64,000 nucleotides of DNA. It comes from Pseudomonas sp. LBUM920 (GTDB taxonomy: Bacteria > Pseudomonadota > Gammaproteobacteria > Pseudomonadales > Pseudomonadaceae). Positions 51,271-60,027 of the stretch are shown piece after piece (positions within the stretch are counted from its first letter, which is position 1; the number at the start of each line of letters is the position of its first letter). The stretch is taken from assembly GCF_003852315.1 (NCBI RefSeq), contig NZ_CP027762.1, positions 1,159,501 through 1,223,500 on the forward strand, read 5' to 3'. The notes below the pieces were generated by a model, which saw nothing but the letters and a program-made list of their open reading frames with translations, ran no database searches and was not told where the DNA came from. Both the position numbers and the translations under genes were made by a program.

Positions 51271-52274
51271 CAGTTACGGCGCTTGAGCTGGTCAGTCAGT
51301 TGGGTCGGCAGGCCTTTGATGATCAAAGTGCCGGCGGCTTCGTCGTACTCGATCTTGTCGCCCAACAGGTGCGCTTCAAAACTGATGGACAAGCCTTCGG
51401 CGCGACCGGTGAAGCGGCGGAACTGGTTGAGGGTGCGTTTGTCTGCCGGGATTTCCGGCGACAGGCCGTAATCCTTGTTGCGGATATGGTCGTAGAACGC
51501 TTTTGGCCGATCTTCATCGATCAATCCCGAAAGTTCTTCCAGGCCCATGGGCTCGCCGAGTTTGGCCTGGCTGCTGGCGTAGTCCACCAGGGTTTTGGTT
51601 TTTTCGCGGGCAGATTCGTCGGGCAGGTCTTCGCTCTCGACAAAGTCGCTGAACGCTTTGAGCAGGGTACGGGTTTCGCCCGGGCCGTCGACGCCTTCCT
51701 GGCAGCCGATAAAGTCGCGGAAGTATTCCGAGACCTTCTTGCCGTTTTTGCCCTTGATAAACGAGATGTACTGCTTGGATTGCTTGTTGTTCTGCCACTC
51801 GGACACGTTGATCCGCGCCGCCAGGTGCAGTTGGCCCAGGTCCAGGTGGCGCGAGGGGGTCACGTCCAGCTCATCGGTCACCGCCACGCCTTCGCTGTGG
51901 TGCAGCAGGGCGATCGCCAGGTAGTCGGTCATGCCTTGCTGGTAGTGGGCAAACAACACGTGGCCGCCGGTGGACAGGTTGGACTCCTCCATCAGCTTTT
52001 GCAGGTGCTCGACCGCCGTGCGGCTGAAACGGGTGAAATCCTGACTGCCGTCGAAATATTCCTTCAACCATCCGCTGAACGGGTGCGCGCCGGACTCGGC
52101 GTGGAAGAAACCCCAGGCCTTGCCTTGTTTGGCGTTGTAGCTCTCGTTGAGGTCGGCAAGCATGTTCTCGATGGCGGCCGACTCGGCAAGCTCCGAATCG
52201 CGCGCATGCAGAACTGCGGGTGTGCCGTCGGGTTTTTTGTCGATCAGGTGGACGATGCAGTGACGGATCGGCAT
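51270..52274 (-). CDS. yejK: Nucleoid-associated protein YejK/NdpA
   Basis: A 334-residue nucleoid-associated protein. The family start MPIRHCIVHLIDKKPDGTPA is intact, and later parts such as VLFAHYQQGMTDYLAIALL and EYFRDFIGCQEG match the family. ATG 52274 is preceded by GAGAAG; the longer upstream frame is not coding. It is cotranscribed with the glutaredoxin gene. Confidence 0.92.
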   Translation of the reverse strand: MPIRHCIVHLIDKKPDGTPAVLHARDSELAESAAIENMLADLNESYNAKQGKAWGFFHAESGAHPFSGWLKEYFDGSQDFTRFSRTAVEHLQKLMEESNLSTGGHVLFAHYQQGMTDYLAIALLHHSEGVAVTDELDVTPSRHLDLGQLHLAARINVSEWQNNKQSKQYISFIKGKNGKKVSEYFRDFIGCQEGVDGPGETRTLLKAFSDFVESEDLPDESAREKTKTLVDYASSQAKLGEPMGLEELSGLIDEDRPKAFYDHIRNKDYGLSPEIPADKRTLNQFRRFTGRAEGLSISFEAHLLGDKIEYDEAAGTLIIKGLPTQLTDQLKRRN

Positions 52275-52668
52275 AGGCTTCTCGGCTGGTTGAAGGGGAG
52301 CGGTAAGCCTCCCCAAAAAGTCGCCAGTGTACCGCACCCATTGGCCATGACGCGCTTGGAAGGCTGTTTTGGGCGACCTCCCACGGGCTATATGCCTTTT
52401 TTTCACGGTTTAGAGCGATAAAGCTGACCAAATGGGTATGTTGAGGCGGATATTTCCCCGTCTCTGTGCTAGTTTTGCCCCGTCTTACGCCAAGACTCGG
52501 CGTTAAGCGTGCATTCAGCATCTGTCAGGTCGAACCAATCCCCGTTTCAAGCATCTATAACCCCGATCCCGTGGTTATGGCCGGGGGTGCCAGGCCTTGA
52601 CGGTCAGGCTCGACGGCTGACACTGCACTCTGCAATCCATATGAATTTGATAGGGAAGGAACACCACA
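52275..52668. other. Gap between yejK and the HU gene
   Basis: 394 bp with no gene. It must carry divergent promoters. An imperfect stem (CTTACGCC with GGCGTTAAG) lies near 52490-52510 and another short inverted repeat (ATAACC/GGTTAT) near 52558-52578. I recognise no known small RNA or riboswitch. GGAAGGA is the HU ribosome site. Confidence 0.5.
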
Positions 52669-52950
52669 ATGGCTATTACTAAAGACCAACTGATCGCTGA
52701 CCTGGCTGAAGCAGTAGACGCACCGAAAACTACCGTGCGCGCTCTGCTGGACCAACTGAGCCAAGTTGTTGCTGATCAGCTGGAAAACGGCGGCGAAATC
52801 ACTCTGCCAGGCGTTGGCAAACTGAAAGTGACTGAGCGTCCAGCCCGTACTGGCCGTAACCCTTCGACTGGCGCTGCCATCGAAATCGCTGCCAAGAAAG
52901 TTATCAAGCTGGTTGTGGCCAAAGGCCTGACCGACGCTGTTAACAAGTAA
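52669..52950 (+). CDS. HU-family DNA-binding protein
   Basis: A 93-residue histone-like protein. It has the helix-turn-helix dimer start (TKDQLIADLAEAVDAPKTTV), the beta arm with the DNA-intercalating proline RTGRNPSTGAAI, and the C-terminal helix. It bends and compacts DNA. Pseudomonads carry several HU genes (hupA, hupB, hupN); I cannot say which this is. The start ATG 52669 has GGAAGGA, and a strong terminator follows. Confidence 0.93.
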   Translation: MAITKDQLIADLAEAVDAPKTTVRALLDQLSQVVADQLENGGEITLPGVGKLKVTERPARTGRNPSTGAAIEIAAKKVIKLVVAKGLTDAVNK

Positions 52951-52960
52951 GACGCAGCAA

Positions 52961-52999
52961 AAAAAACCGTGCTCCGGAGCAATCCGGGCACGGTTTTTT
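52961..52999. terminator. Rho-independent terminator after HU and rlmF
   Basis: A 12-bp stem AAAAAACCGTGC/GCACGGTTTTTT (52961-52972 with 52988-52999) with an inner CCGGA/TCCGG stem and a GCAA loop. A/T runs at both ends let it work in both directions for the convergent genes. Confidence 0.93.
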
Positions 53000-53066
53000 G
53001 TTGCCTGCGATTTGACTGCAGTGGCGGTTCAGCCGGGGCGAGGGAGCAAGCGCCCTCGCCACTGGT

Positions 53067-54086
53067 TCAGTCGCGCACCCAGCGCTGACGCCAGATCTGC
53101 TGCTCGTTCTTGGTCTGGAAGGTCCAGGCCACGAAGCGGCTTTGCTTCTGGCCCTGGGACATTTCCACTACCTGGCTCTCAAGGACGCCGGCTTTTTTGA
53201 GGGCTGTCTGTATCGCGGGCAAGTTCGACGCTTTTGACACCAGGGTGCTGAACCACAGCACCTTGTGGGCAAAGTGCGCACTTTCGGCGATAAGTTGCGT
53301 GACGAAGCGCGCTTCGCCGCCCTCACACCACAGCTCCGCCGACTGGCCACCGAAGTTCAGGACCGGCAACTTGCGCTTGGGGTCGGCCTTGCCCAGGGCG
53401 CGCCACTTACGCTCGCTGCCTTTGGTAGCCTCTTCCATGGACGCGTGGAACGGCGGGTTGCACATGGTCAGGTCAAAGCGTTCGCCCGGCTCCAGCAGGC
53501 CCAGCAGGATCTGCTTGGGGTTGGGTTGCTGACGCAGTTGGATAACTTTGCTCAGGTCATTGGACTGTACGATGGCCTTGGCGGCGGACACCGCAATAGG
53601 GTCGACTTCGGAGCCGAGGAAGTTCCAGCGGTACTCCATATACCCAATCAACGGGTAGACGCAGTTGGCGCCCATGCCGATGTCCAGCACCTTGACGATT
53701 GAGCCGCGCGGGATCTTGCCGTCGTTGACGCTGGCCAGCAGGTCGGCCAGGAAGTGCACGTAATCGGCGCGCCCCGGCACCGGCGGGCACAGGTAGTCCG
53801 CCGGAATGTCCCAATGCTGGATGCCATAGAACGCCTTCAACAGCGCCCGGTTGAACACCCGCACTGCGTCCGGGCTGGCAAAGTCGATGCTCTCTTTGCC
53901 GTACGGGTTGATGATCACAAATTGCGCCAGTTCCGGCGTGGTCTTGATCAGCGCCTGGAAGTCGTAACGGCCTGTGTGGCGGTTGCGCGGGTGCAGGGTT
54001 GCCTCTTTGCGCGGTGCCACGGGTTTGGCCGGGGCGGCGGATTTAGGCTTCTTGCGCGGGGGTTTAGGTGTGCTGGGGGCGGTCAT
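53067..54086 (-). CDS. rlmF: 23S rRNA (adenine-1618-N6)-methyltransferase RlmF
   Basis: A 339-residue SAM-dependent methyltransferase. It has a basic, proline-rich N-terminus (PKPPRKKPKSAAPAKP), the RlmF start HPRNRHTGRYDFQAL, SAM motif VLDIGMGANCVYPL and the catalytic NPPF in MCNPPFHAS. It modifies A1618 of 23S rRNA. It starts at ATG 54086 and is convergent with the HU gene. Confidence 0.93.
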   Translation of the reverse strand: MTAPSTPKPPRKKPKSAAPAKPVAPRKEATLHPRNRHTGRYDFQALIKTTPELAQFVIINPYGKESIDFASPDAVRVFNRALLKAFYGIQHWDIPADYLCPPVPGRADYVHFLADLLASVNDGKIPRGSIVKVLDIGMGANCVYPLIGYMEYRWNFLGSEVDPIAVSAAKAIVQSNDLSKVIQLRQQPNPKQILLGLLEPGERFDLTMCNPPFHASMEEATKGSERKWRALGKADPKRKLPVLNFGGQSAELWCEGGEARFVTQLIAESAHFAHKVLWFSTLVSKASNLPAIQTALKKAGVLESQVVEMSQGQKQSRFVAWTFQTKNEQQIWRQRWVRD

Positions 54087-54149
54087 GTTGATTCTGGTGT
54101 TGGCTCAAAGTGGTGGGCATTGTCACACATCCTGAGACCCTCTCGGGCA

Positions 54150-54242
54150 AATGTAGGAGGGGGCTTGCCCCCGATTGCGGTGTGAGAGTCAAAAATATTC
54201 AGACTGATACACCGCCATCGGGGGCAAGCCCCCTCCCACATT
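54150..54242. repeat. REPIN (GTAGGAGGGGGCTTGCCCCC type)
   Basis: The left arm AATGTAGGAGGGGGCTTGCC, paired CGATGGCGGTGT region and right arm (GCAAGCCCCCTCCCACATT) form a near-perfect hairpin. The GGGGGCTTGC variant differs by one base from the GCGGGCTTGC type at 32899. Confidence 0.9.
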
Positions 54243-54280
54243 GACTGGATCGCCAGCAAGGATTGGAAAACTCCCGGCAA

Positions 54281-54308
54281 AAAAAAGAGGCCCGAAGGCC
54301 TCTTTTTT
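54281..54308 (-). terminator. Rho-independent terminator of valS
   Basis: Stem AAAAAAGAGGCC with GGCCTCTTTTTT (54281-54292, 54297-54308) around a CGAA loop. On the minus strand it ends in a T-run right after the valS stop. Confidence 0.93.
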
Positions 54309-54322
54309 ACACGGGGTTCACC

Positions 54323-57169
54323 TTACAGGCTGGAAATCCGCGCATGTTGCTCCGCCAGCTTGCTCAAGGCCTGTTCAGCCTCGGCCAGCTTGGCGCGTTC
54401 TTTGTCGATCACTTCAGCCGGCGCCTTGTCGACGAACGCCGCGTTGGACAGCTTGCCGCCCACTCGCTGCACTTCGCCTTGCAGGCGGCCAATTTCCTTG
54501 TCGAGACGGGCCAGTTCCGCGCCCTTGTCGATCAGGCCAGCCATCGGCACCAGCACTTCCATGTCGCCGACCAACGCAGTCGCGGACAGCGGTGCTTCGG
54601 CGCCATCAGCCAATACGGTGATCGACTCCAGTTTTGCCAGTTTCTTGAGCAGCGCATCGTTCTCGGTGAGGCGACGCTGATCTTCGGCGCTGGCATTCTT
54701 CACGAACACCGCCAATGGCTTGCCCGGCCCGATGTTCATCTCGGCGCGGATGTTGCGCGTGCCGAGCATCAAGGTCTTGAGCCATTCGATATCGCTTTCG
54801 GCCGCCTCATCAATGCGCGCTTCGTTGGCCACCGGCCAAGGCTGCAACATGATGGTCTTGCCTTCGATACCGGCCAGCGGCGCGAGGCGCTGCCAGATTT
54901 CTTCGGTGATGAACGGCATGAACGGGTGCGCCAGGCGCAGGGCCACTTCAAGCACGCGCACCAGGGTGCGGCGGGTGCCACGCTGGCGTTCGATCGGCGC
55001 GTTTTCGTCCCACAGCACAGGCTTGGACAGTTCCAGGTACCAGTCGCAATACTGGTTCCAGATGAACTCGTACAAGGCTTGTGCGGCCAGGTCGAAACGG
55101 AACTGGTCGAGCTGGCGGGTCACTTCGGCTTCAGTGCGCTGCAACTGCGAGATGATCCAGCGATCAGCCAGGCTCAGCTCATAGGCTTCGCCGTTCTGGC
55201 CGCAGTCTTCGCCTTTATCCAGCACGTAGCGCGCGGCGTTCCAGATCTTGTTGCAGAAGTTGCGATAGCCTTCGACGCGGCCCATGTCGAACTTGATGTC
55301 GCGACCGGTGGACGCCAGCGAGCAGAAGGTGAAGCGCAGGGCGTCAGTGCCGTAGCTGGCAATGCCGTCGGCGAACTCGTCGCGGGTCTGCTTCTCGATC
55401 TTCTTCGCCAGTTTCGGCTGCATCAGGCCCGAGGTGCGTTTCTGCACCAGGGTTTCCAGGTCGATGCCGTCGATGATGTCCAGCGGGTCCAGGACGTTAC
55501 CCTTGGACTTGGACATCTTCTGGCCCTGGCCATCACGCACCAGGCCGTGCACGTACACGGTCTTGAACGGCACTTGCGGCGTGCCGTCTTCGTTCTTCAC
55601 CAAATGCATGGTGAGCATGATCATCCGGGCAACCCAGAAGAAAATGATGTCGAAGCCGGTGACCAGCACGTCGGTGGAGTGGAATTTTTTCAGGAACTCG
55701 GTCTGTTGCGGCCAGCCGAGTGTGGAGAATGTCCACAGGCCCGAGCTGAACCAGGTGTCCAGTACGTCGTTGTCCTGTTGCAGCGCCACGTCCGGGCCGA
55801 GGTTGTGCTTGGCGCGTACTTCGGCTTCGTCGCGGCCAACGTAGACCTTGCCCGACTCGTCGTACCAGGCCGGAATCCGGTGGCCCCACCACAGCTGACG
55901 GCTGATGCACCAATCCTGGATGTCACGCATCCACGAGAAGTACATGTTTTCGTACTGCTTGGGCACGAACTGGATACGGCCGTCTTCCACGGCGGCAATC
56001 GCAGGTTCAGCCAAAGGCTTGGTGGACACGTACCACTGGTCGGTCAGCCACGGCTCGATGACGGTGCCGGAGCGGTCGCCTTTCGGCACTTTCAGTGCGT
56101 GGTCGTCAACGCTCACCAGCAAACCCGCAGCGTCGAACGCAGCCACGATCTGCTTGCGCGCTTCAAAACGGTCGAGACCGGCGTATTCGGCCGGGATCTT
56201 GCCGTCGATGCTCTCGTTCAGCGTGCCGTCGAGGTTGAATACCTGGCAGGCCGGCAGAACAGCGGCGTTTTTATCGAAGATGTTCAGCAGCGGCAGGTTG
56301 TGGCGCTTGCCGACTTCGTAGTCGTTGAAATCGTGGGCCGGGGTGATTTTCACGCAGCCGGTGCCGAATTCAGGGTCGCAGTAATCATCCGCGATGATCG
56401 GGATGCGACGGCCCACCAGCGGCAGTTCGACGAACTTGCCGATCAGTGCCTGGTAGCGCTTGTCGTTCGGGTTAACCGCGACGGCGGCGTCGCCCAGCAT
56501 GGTTTCCGGACGAGTGGTGGCGACGATCAGGTAGTCGTTGCCTTCGGCGGTCTTGGCGCCATCGGCCAGCGGGTACTTGAGGTTCCACAGGAAGCCTTTC
56601 TCGTCGTGGTTTTCCACTTCGAGGTCGGAAATCGCCGTGTGCAGCTTGGTGTCCCAGTTGACCAGACGCTTGCCGCGGTAGATCAGGCCGTCTTCGTGCA
56701 GGCGCACGAAGGCTTCTTTCACGGCTTCCGACAGGCCGTCGTCCATGGTGAAGCGCTCACGGCTCCAGTCTACGGACGAGCCCAGGCGACGGATCTGACG
56801 GCTGATGTTGCCGCCGGACTGGTCTTTCCATTCCCAGATTTTTTCCAGGAATTTCTCGCGACCCAGGTCATGACGGTTCTGGCCGGTGGCTTCGAGTTGG
56901 CGTTCCACCAGCATCTGGGTGGCGATACCGGCGTGGTCGGTGCCCGGTTGCCACAGGGTGTTGCGGCCCTGCATGCGGCGGAAACGGATCAACGCATCCA
57001 TGATCGCATTGTTGAAGCCATGGCCCATGTGCAGGCTGCCAGTGACGTTCGGTGGCGGAATCATGATGGTGTAGGAATCACCCGCGCCTTGCGGAGCGAA
57101 ATAATTCTCGGACTCCCAGGTCTCGTACCAGGAAGTTTCAATAGCGTGCGGCTGGTAGGTCTTATCCAT
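54323..57169 (-). CDS. valS: Valine-tRNA ligase
   Basis: A 948-residue class I synthetase charging tRNA-Val. The HIGH-type motif is HMGH (47-50, in NVTGSLHMGH), and KMSKS (KMSKSKGN) lies in the second half. The editing domain lies between them, and the C-terminal coiled coil (ELARLDKEIGRLQGE) is intact. ATG 57169 is used because the family begins MDKTY; the extra upstream codons are not conserved in style. It is the last gene of the pepA-holC cluster. Confidence 0.97.
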   Translation of the reverse strand: MDKTYQPHAIETSWYETWESENYFAPQGAGDSYTIMIPPPNVTGSLHMGHGFNNAIMDALIRFRRMQGRNTLWQPGTDHAGIATQMLVERQLEATGQNRHDLGREKFLEKIWEWKDQSGGNISRQIRRLGSSVDWSRERFTMDDGLSEAVKEAFVRLHEDGLIYRGKRLVNWDTKLHTAISDLEVENHDEKGFLWNLKYPLADGAKTAEGNDYLIVATTRPETMLGDAAVAVNPNDKRYQALIGKFVELPLVGRRIPIIADDYCDPEFGTGCVKITPAHDFNDYEVGKRHNLPLLNIFDKNAAVLPACQVFNLDGTLNESIDGKIPAEYAGLDRFEARKQIVAAFDAAGLLVSVDDHALKVPKGDRSGTVIEPWLTDQWYVSTKPLAEPAIAAVEDGRIQFVPKQYENMYFSWMRDIQDWCISRQLWWGHRIPAWYDESGKVYVGRDEAEVRAKHNLGPDVALQQDNDVLDTWFSSGLWTFSTLGWPQQTEFLKKFHSTDVLVTGFDIIFFWVARMIMLTMHLVKNEDGTPQVPFKTVYVHGLVRDGQGQKMSKSKGNVLDPLDIIDGIDLETLVQKRTSGLMQPKLAKKIEKQTRDEFADGIASYGTDALRFTFCSLASTGRDIKFDMGRVEGYRNFCNKIWNAARYVLDKGEDCGQNGEAYELSLADRWIISQLQRTEAEVTRQLDQFRFDLAAQALYEFIWNQYCDWYLELSKPVLWDENAPIERQRGTRRTLVRVLEVALRLAHPFMPFITEEIWQRLAPLAGIEGKTIMLQPWPVANEARIDEAAESDIEWLKTLMLGTRNIRAEMNIGPGKPLAVFVKNASAEDQRRLTENDALLKKLAKLESITVLADGAEAPLSATALVGDMEVLVPMAGLIDKGAELARLDKEIGRLQGEVQRVGGKLSNAAFVDKAPAEVIDKERAKLAEAEQALSKLAEQHARISSL

Positions 57170-57273
57170 GCGCGGCGGGACCCTAGTTGGCATTAATTCA
57201 GGAAAGCCGGCAAGTATAACGGGGGATAGGGCGCAGGGCGAGGCGAAGACAGGCTTGAGGCGTACGCCAAGCA

Positions 57274-57362
57274 AATGTGAGAGGGGGCTTGCCCCGATAG
57301 CAGTGGGTCAGTGGCGGATAAGCTGGCTGACCCGGCGCTATCGGGGGCAAGCCCCCTCCCAC
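57274..57362. repeat. REPIN (GGGGGCTTGCCCC type)
   Basis: Left arm AATGTGAGAGGGGGCTTGCC and right arm (GGGGCAAGCCCCCTCCCAC) enclose about 50 bp, between valS and the small gene upstream. It may separate their transcripts or stabilise mRNA. Confidence 0.87.
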
Positions 57363-57380
57363 GGTAGAGCCAGGTGTGGC

Positions 57381-57770
57381 TCAGGACTGATATTGGCTGA
57401 GCAACCGCTCCATGCGCGCATCCAGGCGGCGTTTGATCTCGGTTTCGATATGCGGGGCAAAGTCGTCGATCACATCCTGCATGATCAACTGCGCAGCGGC
57501 GCGCAACTCATTGTCCAGATGCAGCAGCAAGGCGTCGGGCGCTTTTTCTGCGGCGGGTGCGGGCTGTGCCACGGGAGCGGCAGCGACAGGCTCAGGCGCA
57601 ACGGGCTTGCCGCTGACCATGTCGAACAACAGCGGAATCTGTACCTCGGCGTCGACCGTTTCGGTCAGCAGCGGCGGTTGCAAGCCATCATCACCGAGCA
57701 ACTGACGGATCGACTCGAGGTCGTCCAGCAGGTGGTCGTCTTTTTTTATAGGGTTTGGCGTGTCCATCAT
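57381..57770 (-). CDS. Conserved hypothetical protein between holC and valS
   Basis: 129 residues, acidic at the start (MMDTPNPIKKDDHLLDDLES) and helical at the end (DFAPHIETEIKRRLDARM). A proline/alanine-rich linker (APEPVAAAPVAQPAP) lies in the middle. No known domain is recognised. ATG 57770 (or 57767) is 4 bp after the holC stop, so it is co-translated. Its conserved position suggests a link to the neighbouring core genes, but no function can be given. Confidence 0.75.
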   Translation of the reverse strand: MMDTPNPIKKDDHLLDDLESIRQLLGDDGLQPPLLTETVDAEVQIPLLFDMVSGKPVAPEPVAAAPVAQPAPAAEKAPDALLLHLDNELRAAAQLIMQDVIDDFAPHIETEIKRRLDARMERLLSQYQS

Positions 57771-57774
57771 GTAC

Positions 57775-58203
57775 TCAAAGTCGTTGTAGCCGGTGATCCT
57801 GCAGAGAATAGCCCTGTTCGCGGTAGAAACGGAAACTCTCCCGCGCGGCCTGACGAATAGCCGGATCTTCCACCACCACTTCTGCCACACGGGCAAATGC
57901 CTTGGCAAAGGCGGGTACTTTCAGGTCCAGGTTGACCAACAGGTCTTTGTGATCGCCGCAGCTGTCACCCAGGCCCAGCACAACCAGGCCTTCGGGTTCG
58001 GACTCGGCAGGGCCGTGCGGCACGAAGCTTTCACCCTTGAAGCGCCATAAGCGCGCATCGAGGTCGTCACGTTGGGCGCTATCGCTGCAATGCAGGTAGA
58101 TGCGGTGGCCCATGCGCCAGGCTTTTTCGGTGAGCTTGCAGGCAAAGTCCAGGCGCGCGGAAGGATCGGCGCTGGGCAATATATAGAAGTCGACTTGGGT
58201 CAT
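57775..58203 (-). CDS. holC: DNA polymerase III chi subunit
   Basis: A 142-residue clamp-loader accessory subunit that contacts SSB. Family features are VDFYILPSADPSARLDFACKL, GHRIYLHCSD and a late FRFYREQGYSLQDH. It lies between pepA and valS, the usual Pseudomonas order. ATG 58203. Confidence 0.92.
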   Translation of the reverse strand: MTQVDFYILPSADPSARLDFACKLTEKAWRMGHRIYLHCSDSAQRDDLDARLWRFKGESFVPHGPAESEPEGLVVLGLGDSCGDHKDLLVNLDLKVPAFAKAFARVAEVVVEDPAIRQAARESFRFYREQGYSLQDHRLQRL

Positions 58204-58254
58204 TGCGGTTCCTGAGACCGGAGCGGCGTGAGGGCCGCCCCGGAATCTTCAGTT

Positions 58255-59745
58255 TCAGGCTTTGGCGCGGTCCAGCAGGTATTGGGTCAGCAGTGGCACC
58301 GGACGGCCAGTGGCGCCCTTGTCCTTGCCGCCGCTGGTCCACGCCGTGCCGGCGATGTCCAGGTGAGCCCAGTTGAGGTTCTTGGCAAAGCGCGACAGGA
58401 AGCAGGCCGCAGTGATGGTGCCGGCTTTCGGGCCGCCGATATTGGCGATGTCGGCGAACGGGCTGTCCAGCTGCTCTTGATATTCATCGAACAGCGGCAG
58501 TTGCCAGGCGCGGTCGTCGGCAGCCTTGCCGGCGCTGAGCAGTTGCTCGATCAACTCGTCGTTGTTGCCCAGCAGGCCCGAAGTGTGGGCGCCCAGGGCA
58601 ACCACGCAGGCACCGGTCAGGGTGGCGATGTCGATCACGGCCTGGGGCTTGAAGCGTTCGGCGTAGGTCAGCGCATCGCACAGCACCAGACGGCCTTCGG
58701 CGTCGGTGTTGAGGATTTCGACGGTCTGGCCGCTCAGGGTGGTGACGATATCGCCAGGACGGGTCGCGCCGCCGCTCGGCATGTTCTCGGCACACGCCAG
58801 GATGCACACCAGGTTGATCGGCAGCTTGAGCTCGAGCACGGCACGCAGGGTGCCGAACACGCTGGCGGCGCCGCCCATGTCGTACTTCATCTCATCCATG
58901 CCTGCGCCCGGCTTGAGGCTGATGCCGCCGGTGTCGAAGGTGATGCCTTTGCCGACCAGCGCGTAAGGCTTCTCGGACTTCTTGCCGCCGTTGTATTGCA
59001 TCACGATCAGGCGTGGCGGCTGGTCGCTGCCCTGGCCCACGGCATAGAAGGAGCCCATGCCCAGGTCCTTGATTTTTTTCTCGTCCAGCACCTCAACCTT
59101 CAGGCCCTTGAATTCTTTGCCCAGCGCCTTGGCTTGTTCGCCCAGGTAAGTCGGGTGGCAGATATTCGGCGGCAGGTTGCCCAGGTCGCGGGTGAACGAC
59201 ATGCCGGCGGCGATGGCCTGGGCGTGGGTCACGGCGCGTTCGACTTCAGCCTGGGCGGCCTTGATGGTCAGCAGGGTGATTTTTTTCAGGGCGCGCGGTT
59301 CGGCTTTCTGGCTCTTGAACTGGTCGAAGACGTAGCTGCCATCCACCAGGCTCTCGGCCAGCAGGCGGGTCTTGCCGTAGCTGTCACGGCCTTTTACGAC
59401 GATTTCATCCAGAGCCAGGGCTGCATCGCTGCCGCCCAGGCCCTTGAGGGTGTTGAGAATGCCGCTGATGATCTTGCGGAACGGACGGTCGCCCAGTTCG
59501 GCGTCCTTGCCAACGCCCACCAGCAATACGCGGTCGGCTTTAAGGTTGGGCAGGCTCTGCAGCAGCAGGCTTTGGCCGACTTTGCCGGCCAGGTCGCCGC
59601 GCTTGAGCACGGCGCTGATGGCGCCACCGCTGAGTTCATCCAGTTGCTTGGCGGCGACGCCGAGCTTGCGGCCTTCGCCGACAGCGACCACGAGGGTGGC
59701 GGTTTTCAACGTTTCGGGGCTAACGCTTTTTACAACCAATTCCAT
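58255..59745 (-). CDS. pepA: Leucyl aminopeptidase PepA
   Basis: A 496-residue M17 metallopeptidase that trims N-terminal residues in the cytoplasm and, in E. coli, also binds DNA. The metal-binding signature NTDAEGRL is present, and upstream GKGITFDTGGISLKP carries the metal-ligating Lys and Asp. It has full family length. It starts at ATG 59745 and is divergent from lptF. It is first in the pepA-holC-(hypothetical)-valS order. Confidence 0.96.
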   Translation of the reverse strand: MELVVKSVSPETLKTATLVVAVGEGRKLGVAAKQLDELSGGAISAVLKRGDLAGKVGQSLLLQSLPNLKADRVLLVGVGKDAELGDRPFRKIISGILNTLKGLGGSDAALALDEIVVKGRDSYGKTRLLAESLVDGSYVFDQFKSQKAEPRALKKITLLTIKAAQAEVERAVTHAQAIAAGMSFTRDLGNLPPNICHPTYLGEQAKALGKEFKGLKVEVLDEKKIKDLGMGSFYAVGQGSDQPPRLIVMQYNGGKKSEKPYALVGKGITFDTGGISLKPGAGMDEMKYDMGGAASVFGTLRAVLELKLPINLVCILACAENMPSGGATRPGDIVTTLSGQTVEILNTDAEGRLVLCDALTYAERFKPQAVIDIATLTGACVVALGAHTSGLLGNNDELIEQLLSAGKAADDRAWQLPLFDEYQEQLDSPFADIANIGGPKAGTITAACFLSRFAKNLNWAHLDIAGTAWTSGGKDKGATGRPVPLLTQYLLDRAKA

Positions 59746-60027
59746 TTTCGGGTCCCTTATAAAGGTCTGTGAGCCTGAGTCTGTACCCAGGCTTTAAAGC
59801 GTGGCAGCTCTGTAAACCGCCAGCGACAAAGGCCGCAGTTTGAACCTCGCCGGCGGAGCCTGACAACCCTTGCCGCGTGCTTTGTGCACGCGTATGAGCA
59901 AGCACCGTGACAGGCGCGGTCAATCACAGGATAATGCGCCATCTTTTTAGCCGGCCCGTGCAAACGGGTCGACTCGGTATGCTTGCTTGTTTGGCCGCCT
60001 TAGCCTGACAACCCTGGAGTGTCTGGT
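59746..60027. promoter_or_regulatory. Divergent promoter region of pepA and lptF
   Basis: 282 bp without a gene. It must hold promoters for both operons. GGAG at 60016-60019 is the lptF ribosome site. I see no REPIN or terminator. Confidence 0.5.

Noticed and set aside
52430..52640. A small RNA gene in the yejK-HU gap
   Set aside because: Only short imperfect stems and no terminator within the gap; not enough to call an RNA.
54263..57196. A 977-codon open frame on the plus strand opposite valS
   Set aside because: valS on the other strand is a full-length conserved synthetase; long antisense frames are expected in such high-GC DNA and the protein shows no domain.
58228..59772. A 514-codon open frame opposite pepA
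   Set aside because: Pure shadow of pepA, low-complexity and His/Gln/Val rich, no recognised domain.
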